Positions 1 through 10,260 of a stretch of 64,000 bases of DNA are shown here, one piece after another; the stretch's first letter is position 1; every line of letters starts with the position of its first letter. The translations under genes were made by a program, and so were the position numbers. Origin of the DNA: Kwoniella bestiolae CBS 10118 (taxonomy: Eukaryota > Basidiomycota > Tremellomycetes > Tremellales > Cryptococcaceae); assembly GCF_000512585.2 (NCBI RefSeq), contig NC_089246.1:930001-994000 (forward strand), given 5' to 3'. The notes beneath the pieces are model-generated. The model ran no database searches. It had not been told where the DNA came from and was given only the letters and a program-made list of their open reading frames with translations.

Positions 1-158
1 GCTGTGGGTGGACAGGTAGATAAAGTATACATGTGCGATATCATATGGGATCATCTGAATGCTTCGTCATTTTTCATAGTCCCCCTTCTCTTATCCCTTT
101 AAAACGCTCCCTAACTCTCTGACAACCTGCCCGTTGGTATCGAGCAGTAGATCACAAG

Positions 159-1336
159 ATGTTATCAGGCGTTGTCCTCTTGGCAGTCCTTCTGCTAGGT
201 CAGCTGGGTTTTGTCGATAGTGCTATATGTGGGACGATTACAGCGACTAGTGTCGTGACTTCGTAAGTTCTCGTGCGTGACCATATCCTATCCCATCCAA
301 AGTAAGATTCTTGGGGTAGTTGAGGGCTGATAGCCCGATCGGATGTCTGATCTCGAGCTAGAACTCAAACTACTGTAGCTCCTACTATCGTCACTTCGAC
401 AAGAACCATTCGACAGGCTGTTTGCAGTGAGACTCCTTCTCATATCACGACCGTCAGTAAGTCCAACCTTGGTATCTCTTTGCTCTATCACGAAGAATTC
501 AGAGATTTAAGGTTGATCGACTGACTGAATTCTAACAACCGCTTAGCCAATCATCGAAGAACGGATATATACACTGTGCATACAATTTTCAATCCCTGGC
601 GTGGTTTGGCGATGGTAATTGCTGACCAAACGAACCTTATGATATAGACTACAACCCGTACACCCACTGTCACACGGACGTCGACGGTCGCCACACACTA
701 TATCACAGTCACTTCACCCGGTCGAACCATTTTGGTACCATGTCCTACACCTCGAACGGGCGGCCGTCGTTCGGTTGAGCAAGATCGACTATGGGCGGAC
801 CAACAAGGTTTATCGAACGCTGAGAGACTACAACTTGGTCTTCCGCTTGCCAAGCCCCATCAAAGGAGACAAATCACTCAACCAAGTGATGTTCTTCGAG
901 GGGGATTACCGGCCGGGGTTCAGAGGGCTGGTCCGAGTTGTACGACCATTACTACTACCTCTACGTCTACTCAGATTACCATGACCACTCTGACTCCGAC
1001 TACGATCGTGACTGTTACTAGTTGCGCTTTCACCGTGACTACTGATCGTACGAGTAAGTCTGACCCGTTCTTAGCCACTTATTCTGGGATCCTGCCGCTG
1101 ATGTTGATGAGGTACGGTATGAAAAGGTTACGGTAGGACCACAGTGACGGATACTTCCACTCATATCCAGACGAGAGTAGGACCTGCGACAACAACTACT
1201 TTGGGAGTCACAACTACCAGTAGTGAGTCCCTACGCTCTTGGTAGGGGCTTCAATACCTTTGATGCTGATGACTACTCATGACCGACAGCTTCTACAATT
1301 TATACCTCGGTCACTCGAACTCGACCTTGCCCTTGA
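159..1336 (+). CDS. Threonine-rich secreted or wall-associated protein
   Basis: I do not recognise a family. The start is the ATG at 159, which opens a clear signal peptide (MLSGVVLLAVLLLGQLGF, cleaved near residue 22). A consistent model is exons 159-262, 362-452, 648-1053, 1127-1222 and 1290-1336, giving about 247 aa. Each junction has GT..AG and matching phase; the second intron uses a GTCAGT donor. The mature chain is dominated by TTxT/TVT repeats such as TTRTPTVTRTSTVATHYITV and TTTSTSTQITMTTLTPTTIV, typical of O-glycosylated surface proteins (inference). The middle of exon 3 (about 775-930) is less Thr-rich and is open in two frames, so this exon may itself be spliced. More coding-like fragments follow to 2524, so the gene may be longer than drawn. 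The signal peptide and Thr-rich nature are well supported; the exon borders are moderate. Confidence 0.5.
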
Positions 1337-3207
1337 AGAAGAGGGTTGGTAGATTCGCCCGCTCTATCCTGCTTGTCGTTTTGGACTAAGTTATCGTATG
1401 TAATCGTTCATACCTTGTCTCATGTATTGTCAATACCTATGTCACCTATCACACAACCATCCCGTGACAACAGGTCTCAACCAACACCAGCCTACACCGG
1501 AGATGACTTCTTCTCCTGCTTGCTTCGTCTCCAAGTTTATGTCCGTTCGACAGCTCATTGTGCATCTTGTTCTTTGACTTTGTGTTGACAACAGACAGTC
1601 ACAGAATCAAAAACTACAGCACCCGGGATTCCCAAGTGGTCCCCCACCTTGGTACTAACCGAGCGATACCCAACTTAGTTACGGGGAGCTGACGGGACCC
1701 GACGTTTTATAGGTTCTGTGGCCGTAGATGAAGAATTCTCCATACAACATCCAATATTTTCCTTTTGGCAGAGGATAGTTGCCTCAGAACGTTCTGACAA
1801 AGCATGATGTCTATGTCGTATTTAAGCATGGTCGCTCTGGCTTCAGAGAGATTAGTGTCAATTTAGGCCAGATGGGTACACATAGGGTAACTTGATTTTG
1901 AGTTGAAGGGTCAAGGTGGACCGCCACCGCCACTGCCGATCCCGTGTTCAGGGAATCTCTTCATACCTAGAAAATTCATGTGCAGTGATTGAATAGGTTA
2001 CCAATTGGACCGAGACATCGTTGCCATCCCGTGTTTCCTAATCTGCTATTGCTCCCATTCAGATGTACCGCTGTATCGTACTTCCTACTATGTCATAGTC
2101 CTGACGGATGTTCTTTCCATCAGCTGGGATGGTATCCCGTATGAAGCTCTGCTCTCCGCAATGCACACCCGTCATTCCCGTTCATCTATAATCGGACAGC
2201 TGCCCACGTCGTCTGGCAGATGAACAACCGCATCTTTGCAGAATCGTCTGCTGAAGATCAAGTAATGCAATGTAATTTGGTCTTAGCTCCATTCAATGGG
2301 ACTCAGACCGAAACGTCTGGAGATTAACGTCTATGTGAGTGAGGGGTTGAGACTTAGACATATGCCCAAATTGTGCCTTTGAGATAACCCTCATTTCTAT
2401 AGAATGTAAGACAGGGGAGATATCAATCGTGACTGGGAACCAAGCCACCACCGGTCTACCCTATCCAGACTTCGATGGGATACCCTCAATCTCGCTGCTC
2501 CCACTCAGTACGACAGGGAATTAAACGGAATGAATCATACTCATCATTGATGGATGATTCAGATCTGATGATCTAGTCGAGATCAATTCCCATACATTCT
2601 TCGTCTATCAGTTAACGCGTCGAATCGAAATCAGAAGCTGAAGGATGTGACTCTGCCTCCTCACATATTCACTCGACCGTCCATCAGGGAGAAGCCTTTG
2701 ATTCTTTCTCTCTTCTTGATTCTTCTTTCTGTTGAACCTTGCCATCTACTTTCACAGACTTGGTGGTTATTCCGACTCACAACACAATACCTTTCATCAC
2801 TAGTCTATAGACACCAAAAGGAAGATAGGACACCTTCGTGCGAACCTAATAGTCGGGAGGGCTTATCGATAGGCAATTTCCGGGAAGGAGATCATTTGTG
2901 AACCCGGTAAGTTCAACTATCCTTTTGGGAAATCACCTCTCCTGTTCCATATCTTTTGAACCTTATCTCCATCCCAATTGCGATGTGACGAAATAAGATA
3001 AGCCATGTTCGTGTTCGTGAATCATTCATGGACGGATGGATGGATGGCGGGGTTATACAAAAGTTCATATTGAAATGGTGTGCTGATACCTTCCTTCCTC
3101 ACCACCGAAAGTAGCATATCACCTATCTCCGTGTCAGGCTACCACATCGATATTCACAATTCAGTCGAGCCATCACCTTTCACACAAGAAAATAAAGAGG
3201 AGGCAAG
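1337..3207. other. Unresolved stretch with coding-like fragments, then promoter of the Ser-rich gene
   Basis: No complete gene could be built here. Two pieces look like exons on the + strand. One at 1789-1886 lies between AG and GTAACT and reads HDVYVVFKHGRSGFREISVN. The other at about 2402-2524 follows an acceptor-like AG and runs to a TAA with the sequence PYPDFDGIPSISLLPLSTTG near its end. A Thr-rich fragment (VNTYVTYHTTIP) lies near 1427. These may be downstream exons of the preceding Thr-rich gene or remnants of a decayed neighbour. From 2525 to 3207 I see only AT-richer sequence and the probable leader of the next gene. Confidence 0.3.
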
Positions 3208-5008
3208 ATGTCGCAACCTACTTCCCCTGTTCTTCTCAACTCTTCTTTCTCCCAGTTAGACTACTTTGCTGCTTCCAGTCCATCACAAACACAGACACCC
3301 ATATTCACATTGAGCTTAACGACCTCTCCCACCTCGTCATTGTCCACTCCCAACCTATTGCTATCGACTCCAGAACGAGGTAGATCACCTTTGAGAACAC
3401 CAACCGACGAGTCGCCTCAAGTTCAGGTACTTTCGTCACCTCAATCTGCATTAGGTCTGGGAGTGCGAAGGGATAGTTCGAGTGCGAGAAGGTCGGTGCA
3501 GTTTGAGAAATCCGCTGTCAATTGGGCGAGACCTCTTAGAGTCGTTGAAGAGGATCCTGTAATTTCGAGTGAGTGATTCTTCCACCTACCCTTTTTCAAT
3601 CCCATACTCCTTGCCATTCGCATTTCCTCAATTTTCTTTACCATTCTCTAATTTGATAATACAAATCACCATGCTAATCCTCTGCATTAAAGTGCGAATA
3701 TTCGGTGCCTCCCTCCAACGAAGTCGACGACTTAACCGATCACCCGCCCCATCCCCTTCTTCATCGGATGATGAACCCCTAACTCCCAGTCCAGTCACCC
3801 CATCTTCCACCAACTCCGATGATAACGTCCACGTTCCCCAGAGGGGATGGAGTGTATTTTCCTCAGCGAAGGGACTGGGTGTGAGCGGCGTGGCAGAGTG
3901 GGACACAGATACGCCCATCACCCCCATCCGGGCGTTATCGCTCGAACCATTACCTGATTTCGCCTTTGAACCACTCAATATCCCCTCTTCGTCCTCCCTA
4001 TCTTCCATCTCAACCAAGAAATCGTCTGCAAGCACAAAGTCCAAAAGTGGTTTACCTCGATCGATCTCAAAACCCATCTTGATCCAGCCTCCCTCAATCC
4101 ATCATATACCTAATATATCTACGCCAATATCCAACTCACGAATACTGGCTACCTCCCAATCTCTCAACTCATTCTCCTCTCCCTCGAATTTGGCTGAACT
4201 ACGAAACCTCCGACAAGCTGCCGTGGTACTTGAGAACGAAGCGAAGAGACCCATGAGGCCTTCTCCCTCATGTGGACAGATCAAAGATACACAGAGGGAA
4301 AGGAAGATCAAGAGGAAGGCTGTACCCAGTATAGCCGAGTCGGATATAATCGATTATTATTCCACTTCGTCTTGTTCGTCCATCACTGCTTCTACACCAT
4401 CCTCGTCCTCTTGCAGATCATCCTCATCGCCTGATAGTGAGATTATAGACAATGTGAAGCAGAGAAGAAGGAACTCGTCCATCGATCAGATCCTCGTACC
4501 TCGTCAATTACCAGGTATGGGAGAAGGAATGGGAAGCTCAATATTCAACAGACACAGGCAACTGTACCAGAACCATTTAGCTACAAGATCAGTCATCGAG
4601 GTATCACCCTCATCAATCCCCTCCTTCGATGACGATACGCCCACCCCGAGACTGAATAACCTCAATCTGAATCTCAATATCACTATCCCCCCTCGAACAC
4701 ATTCATCTTCTCCCTCGAAATGCTCTCAACACGACGGACCGTCATCAATGTTATTGGAAGACAGCATAAATCTCTCGTCAGCATCTTCGCTATTATCTTC
4801 GTCCGACGATCAGCCCATCACTCCCACGTTGACTGCTAGTCAGACTGAATATTTCATGAGCTCCGTGGAAAACGCTTTTAGGAAGTTGGAATTTGAGAGA
4901 GCAGAGATAGGTCAGAAGGTCTCGTCCAGTAAACATAAGAGGGGATTCTCGAGGTTCCTGGGAAAGAAAAATTCGTCGAGCGTCGGTATGAGTGTAAAAG
5001 AGGAATGA
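3208..5008 (+). CDS. Serine-rich low-complexity protein, unknown function
   Basis: Two exons, 3208-3568 and 3693-5008, joined by a GTGAGT..AG intron with matching phase, give about 558 aa. The start is the first ATG, preceded by an A-rich leader. The protein is mostly Ser/Pro/Thr-rich disordered sequence with poly-Ser runs (near residues 110, 185 and 305). Short basic and hydrophobic patches stand out: VQFEKSAVNWARPLRVVEED at the end of exon 1, an LAELRNLRQAAVVLENEAKR segment that could form a short helix, and a C-terminal block with ENAFRKLEFERAEI followed by HKRGFSRFLGKK. No catalytic motif, signal peptide or membrane segment is visible. It is probably a lineage-restricted regulatory or scaffold protein (inference); many SP/TP sites suggest phosphorylation. 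Confidence 0.8.
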
Positions 5009-6368
5009 TGTGAATGAAGAGGCCACGGGCGTTCTATATCCACATTGTATGATTTACCTATTTTGGGCCTTGTACGCTTGTTTAGTATTTTTGTTCATGC
5101 TGCGTATGAGGATGATTTCTATAATCTTAATGCATCTATCAAGTGACAGTGACAGTATCATCCATCATCTGGATTGCCAAGAGAACGATGAATATCGGAG
5201 GTCTACATCCACGGCCGCCTTGTTACATGATCGAAGGTCTTCATTCTTCAGTGGGTCATACTCATGACACAATCATCCTCACGCACAGACCGGGAAATCC
5301 GGGTCAACTCCGCCGGGAAGATGGTCTGACCAATCATTGACAACGCTTCGGATTGCTGCTTGCTAGACAAAAGCAAAAGCAAAGGAGAACGGCCGACATG
5401 ACGGATCTCTCTGACGTGTCTCCAAGCTTTCCTTGGTCTCATGCCCTGGGAGACAGACACTTCGGACCGATAACTTTGTTTTTTCCCATACTACTCGTAC
5501 TTCGCTTCCATCAAAGCTATGCAGTACATGTAAATTGACCGGTAAATCGTTTGAAGGGGAATAACCGCTCGGTCGGGCTAAGGCTGGTTTAAGCGAGAAC
5601 TCAAGTATGAAGGTATTGAAAGAATGGTGAGTAAGTCCATGAGATCTGCTGTGAGATCTTTTTGAATACATATATCCTATGCAGTGTAGATAGATAGCAT
5701 ATTAGTCCTGTTGGATATTGAGAGATCGAGTCTAAGATAACTGAAAGACCATCTACGTCCAATTTAACCAGATACAAGGATGCAAACCACGTAAGGCGTG
5801 GTGTATGGCTGATGGTAAACTTTCCGATTGCGATCGATGGTACTGTAGGATGAGGCGCTTTTCACGGTGCGGCTATGCAGTGTTAAGGGATTACCTTACC
5901 AAAAAGACCATTATTCAACCGAGGCATCCCTTAAAACGTGAGAATTTCATGCATGGTTATTTCCTAGGGGACCCAAGGAACAAGGATATTCATCCTCTGC
6001 ACATCCATCCTCTGCTTTGAAGCCTGTAATCCGAAAATACTGGAGGACTACTAGCAGCTATGTTGGTCAGAGGACGTTGATGGACGACCGCCTCTATGCA
6101 TGTATGCTTGCGTATGATCTTTGGTTATCTGTTGCATTGCCATACTCGAATGAGAAGTGCAACTTGGTTGTTCATATATCGAATCAACAACATATACACG
6201 TCGACTGCGTATACGTATACGTACCTGTACGTACGTACAACCCATCACCACATCAATCAACGATCATCATCAACAGGTGTGATCGAGAAAATATCAATCC
6301 AATCCAAAAAATCAGACTAAATACAATTCATATATCTCCCCATCTTATCAGTGATCGAATAAAATAGA

Positions 6369-6451
<83 letters not shown>

Positions 6452-6512
6452 TGGCTCAAAGTCAGATACAAACATATATACATGGACTGCATGACGAGGT
6501 GATCGCACGACA
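5009..6512. other. Intergenic region, 3' end of Ser-rich gene and BWC2 promoter
   Basis: I see no gene here. Short open frames lack splice continuity or recognisable sequence. The region holds a cluster of TACGTA/GTATAC palindromes at about 6209-6238 and a long CAT microsatellite just upstream of BWC2, both listed separately. Confidence 0.5.
6371..6451. repeat. (CAT)27 trinucleotide microsatellite
   Basis: An uninterrupted run of CAT/ATC units of about 81 bp lies roughly 60 bp upstream of the BWC2 start codon, so in its 5' leader or core promoter. It is perfect throughout. Such tracts are prone to length change by slippage. Confidence 0.95.
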
Positions 6513-8947
6513 ATGTCAATATCATCCGCTGCATCCTCTTCGTCTCCCACTTCTTCTGCGTTCGGTACGAAGATACCAGTGAGTAATCCACCACCCTTCT
6601 CATATATCTCGCATATGTATCACATCAACCGCTGATGCGTCATTCATCCTGATAGCGAGTAGGAGGAGTAAGATGTTATTGGGCACTACTCACACCTCAT
6701 TATACACCTCTTCCCCCTAATCCAGATGGGACACCCTCGGCAGGATCAAAATTGGAACTTAGATTCGCACATCCTGATCCGATGTTGAGTCTGCATCTCT
6801 CAAAGCAGAAACTGAGTATGATGGGGAGGAGTGTTATTGAGTTCATACATCCTGCGGAGAGGGAACGTGAGTTTAGTCTACATCTGCAACTCACCCAAGC
6901 TCATAAAAGCGACCTTGTGTCATCTCGCCTACGTGGCTAACCTAATTCTCTCGCAGAGGCTAGAAGGGATCTGACAAGTGCGATAAGTGCGGATGACCTA
7001 CAGGGGAGCGTGACTAGGTGAGTTTCAAAATCTCATCACTCTCGCACTACTGATGATAGCTGATGAAGTGAACATCTACTTATCTTACTCCCGTCACATT
7101 GATTTCATCTTCCCTTTACTACGCCGTCACACGCTTAGAGTACGGTTCGCCCGTCTATCCCGTATACGTACGATACTGGGATGTCCACCAGAGGAGAACG
7201 ACTTTCCAGCGGATGCAGATAAATTTGCAGAGGACGATGAATATTTGATATTGGATTTGGTGTTGAATTGGGTGAGTATGATGTGGTGTCTCACGCCAAG
7301 ACGGCTCAAGAAAGTCAAGCGGGTCACCTGAAAACGAAGCATGGAAGAGAAGGTGGAAACGGAGCCGGCTGGAAGTAGAGGAGATGAAGGGATCCGGACT
7401 CTCAGAGCTGATAGGCCCACTACTCTGATATAGGTCGCCGATGGATTTCTCCTCGCTTTCTTCCATGCCATCAAAGACAAAGATCCAATAGGCAATAATG
7501 ATCCTCGCTTGTCACATGAGGAATGGTCGAATTGGTGCGGGACCAGGGTGATGCCAGAAGATGTGAGTGTCATATCTGCCTAATATGATCCCGTTGTACC
7601 GCACTAATCTGCTCACTCGCTGATGACCTCACCTCGCCTGTGCAGCAAATCGAAGCACTTCATCGAAACATATCCGACAGGATATCTTCCACGCCTTCCT
7701 CCAGCTATCCCCCATCACGTGTCTTCCAACTACATTACTCTGCTCCCTCACCCGACCCATCCATATCCCTCTCTGCTCCCCCTCGACTGATCTTCTCATG
7801 GCCACCTCCCAGACCCGTCGGAGTGAAGATAACAGCAGATGGGAAATACAATGCAGCAGAGTACTGTGAACTGATGAAAGGTGTGGATATGGATCCATCA
7901 CAACTCAACGCTGGACCTGGAGAACTGCGAACGAATTGTACGACACGTTATGGTGCTCAACATTCCATAACGACCGAGGGGGTCTATCGACACGTTACAA
8001 GTGTTTTCATACCCTATGGTAATTTGATATTCGCATGTTTCCAGACGACAAGCATGTACGAGTTACCGGCTGCTCGGAACGGTCATACCCCTTCTTCGTC
8101 TTCTTCATCGTACGAGCCTAGCCTGGGTAATGACTGGAATACGAACTTGTCATCTATACCGCCCGTCACGTCCGGCTCGACCGGTCTACCTGTCCAGCCC
8201 CTTCCGCCTTCGGACCCTCAGCCTCAGCCTCATCCTTATACTACCCAACCATCCATACAGACCACTTCGACGTGGGCTCACTCAGACCCCTATGCACTTC
8301 CGAGACAGGATGGTGGAGAATGGGAATCAGGACCCTCAACGGGGTATCAGATACACCCCGGAGGAAGAGATATGGGTTATCTCACTCCGTCACCTTCTGC
8401 GAACCATTATCCCCCTCCTCAACAGCATTACCCACATGATCATCTCCCTCACGGTGGGATACCGCTCTCTGCATCTATGAGCTCTGGACACCTCTCTTCT
8501 GGACCTAGTCCGCCGCATATGGCGAATGGACACCACGGTCATTCGATGAGTAATGGCGGGAGCAATGGGTCGGCCAGCTCTCGTCCGCTGGTGAGACCGC
8601 CGGGGAACGTGGATTGTTGTGTTATGTGTGGGATCAGGGAGAGCCCGGAATGGAGGAGGAATGAAAGTGGGATCAAGGATTTATGTAACGCGTGAGTCTG
8701 CTTTTACATCAGCATCTGTCACCCCTATCACTATGCTGGTTTTGTCGGCATCTCCAGGGGATGTGAAGTTGTCGGGGGAACAGCAAAGCTGACTGGGTTG
8801 CTTCCTTACAGGTGCGGTCTAAGATTGGCTAGACAGGTGGCGAAGAGAGAGGGAAGGCAGAAACCCAGGAAGAAGAAGGATAGTACGGGTGTTGGTGGGA
8901 ATGGGATGAGAGGTGAAAGTGCGACTAAGGATCATTATGGGATATGA
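6513..8947 (+). CDS. BWC2: White collar 2-type blue-light regulator (PAS + GATA zinc finger)
   Basis: Seven exons (6513-6578, 6656-6866, 6957-7017, 7139-7271, 7434-7562, 7646-8691, 8812-8947) join in frame to about 593 aa. Residues about 23-190 form a PAS-like region with blocks such as HPDPMLSLHLSKQKLSMMGR and VRFARLSRIRTILGC. The C-terminus holds one GATA finger of form CX2CX18CX2C (C525, C528, C547, C550, with CNACGLRLARQ) followed by a basic KPRKKK tail; the finger is split by the last intron within the CNA codons. PAS plus one C-terminal GATA finger without a LOV flavin motif is the white collar 2 plan. Known family role: nuclear partner of the LOV photoreceptor WC-1, controlling light-responsive transcription. 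Residues between the PAS and the finger are Ser/Pro/His-rich and disordered. Function assignment is strong; the N-terminal exon is the least certain part. Confidence 0.9.
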
Positions 8948-10260
8948 GTGTTGGTTCTTCTGTCTCTGAAGGGCAGAGGGTGTCTCACGGATGTGGGATG
9001 GAGTTGCGTCACGTTGAATTGAAGGAGAGGGATTTTTCTTTGTGTTGTATGGCCACGGCCTAAAAGGAAGAGGGATGTCTCCGGCAGCTGATAAAGCGGA
9101 AGTTTTGAATGAGCTTTTATAATAGCTAGAATCATCTTACATATTGATAGGACATCTGTCAAGTCACATGAGCACATCAATGCATGACGCCAAATTTATG
9201 ATCACTGACTCAAGCTGAGTCATCGGACACTTGGGTATCTCTGTCCGATAAATGGGCCGTTTCATATTGTCTGACCATGTCGCAATCAAACAGAGCGCGT
9301 AACAAAAGGTACATAGAAGACGCAGATATCTACCCCCAAGTGAAGTGTATGACGTCTCTTGGAGTTAAGCTGTCCTGACGTTTCATGTAAGAGTACTGCT
9401 GCGTCCTTAGCTCGTTGATATCGTTTTTATAGCATGCATCCAACGAGGTCTCGATTGAGCAAACTTCCCCACAGACAAATTGAGTCCGTCCCTCCAGGGA
9501 CAACAAACATCCGGACGTGCCGGAATCATCCTGATCGCACCCTGAGATTTGAGGCTTGGGACGCGACTTGCTTTGTGTTTTTCACCATCACCATCACCGT
9601 CACTGTGATTTTCGGCTTGGCTTGGTATTTCTACGCGTTTGCTTATGTGGACCAGAATACTGGTTCCACGCTAACCCAAGCTGAACCTTGAACCTTGACT
9701 ACGGTGATCGCTTCTTTGCGAATAAGGGGACCCTACGTGCGTCACTTTGTTTATATTTTACGTAGGACGTAGGAAAGAGGAACACCCCTAAAGTCACGAG
9801 GTGAGATTGGTTGATTTTTCTTGGTGTTGTGTTTGGTGTTTGGTCGTTTGGTCTGGGAAAAACAAGGTGAGGCAGGATCAAGTTGGTTTAGTCATTTTTG
9901 ATATTATCTATAATCGAGCTATCATAGAGTACATATTCCCTTTCTCATCCTTCGTTTTTTGTTTATATCGATCAGTTCAATACAACTGGGCTTGTCATTA
10001 CTTCCTATACTCGTACTCGTACTCATTGATTGAGTCATCATCAAATGATAATATCACGATAGCCCACATTCTTTTCACCAACACCAACAATCACTTCGTG
10101 CTCGACGCACTACTACACCAACACCAACACGCTCTTTTAACTATCAACGACATACCGTTATTCACGTCGCTTATCAACCAACAATCATCGCCCAGCGCGT
10201 CCACTACACAATAGCTATCACCTCTACCCCTCCAACTCATAACTTACAACCCTTATCGAC
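8948..10260. other. Intergenic region between BWC2 and a Ser-rich gene
   Basis: Mostly leader and promoter sequence with pyrimidine-rich stretches just before 10261. The one item worth noting is a small open frame at 9434-9691, listed separately. Confidence 0.5.
9434..9691 (+). CDS. Possible 85-aa single-pass membrane protein
   Basis: An uninterrupted ATG-to-TGA frame encodes 85 aa with one strongly hydrophobic segment (ATCFVFFTITITVTVIFGLA, about residues 45-70) after a basic N-terminus. I recognise no family. The frame lies in an otherwise empty 1.3 kb intergenic stretch and could be chance, since the hydrophobic part comes from an imperfect CAC/GTC repeat (ACCATCACCATCACCGTCAC). Confidence 0.15.
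   Translation: MHPTRSRLSKLPHRQIESVPPGTTNIRTCRNHPDRTLRFEAWDATCFVFFTITITVTVIFGLAWYFYAFAYVDQNTGSTLTQAEP

Noticed and set aside
6317..6550. Poly-methionine frame on the minus strand
   Set aside because: It is the CAT microsatellite read as ATG codons, not a protein.
9801..10214. 137-codon frame upstream of the intronless Ser-rich gene
   Set aside because: Composition looks like a pyrimidine-rich leader (repeated AACACCAACA-type units) and the frame contains no recognisable domain.
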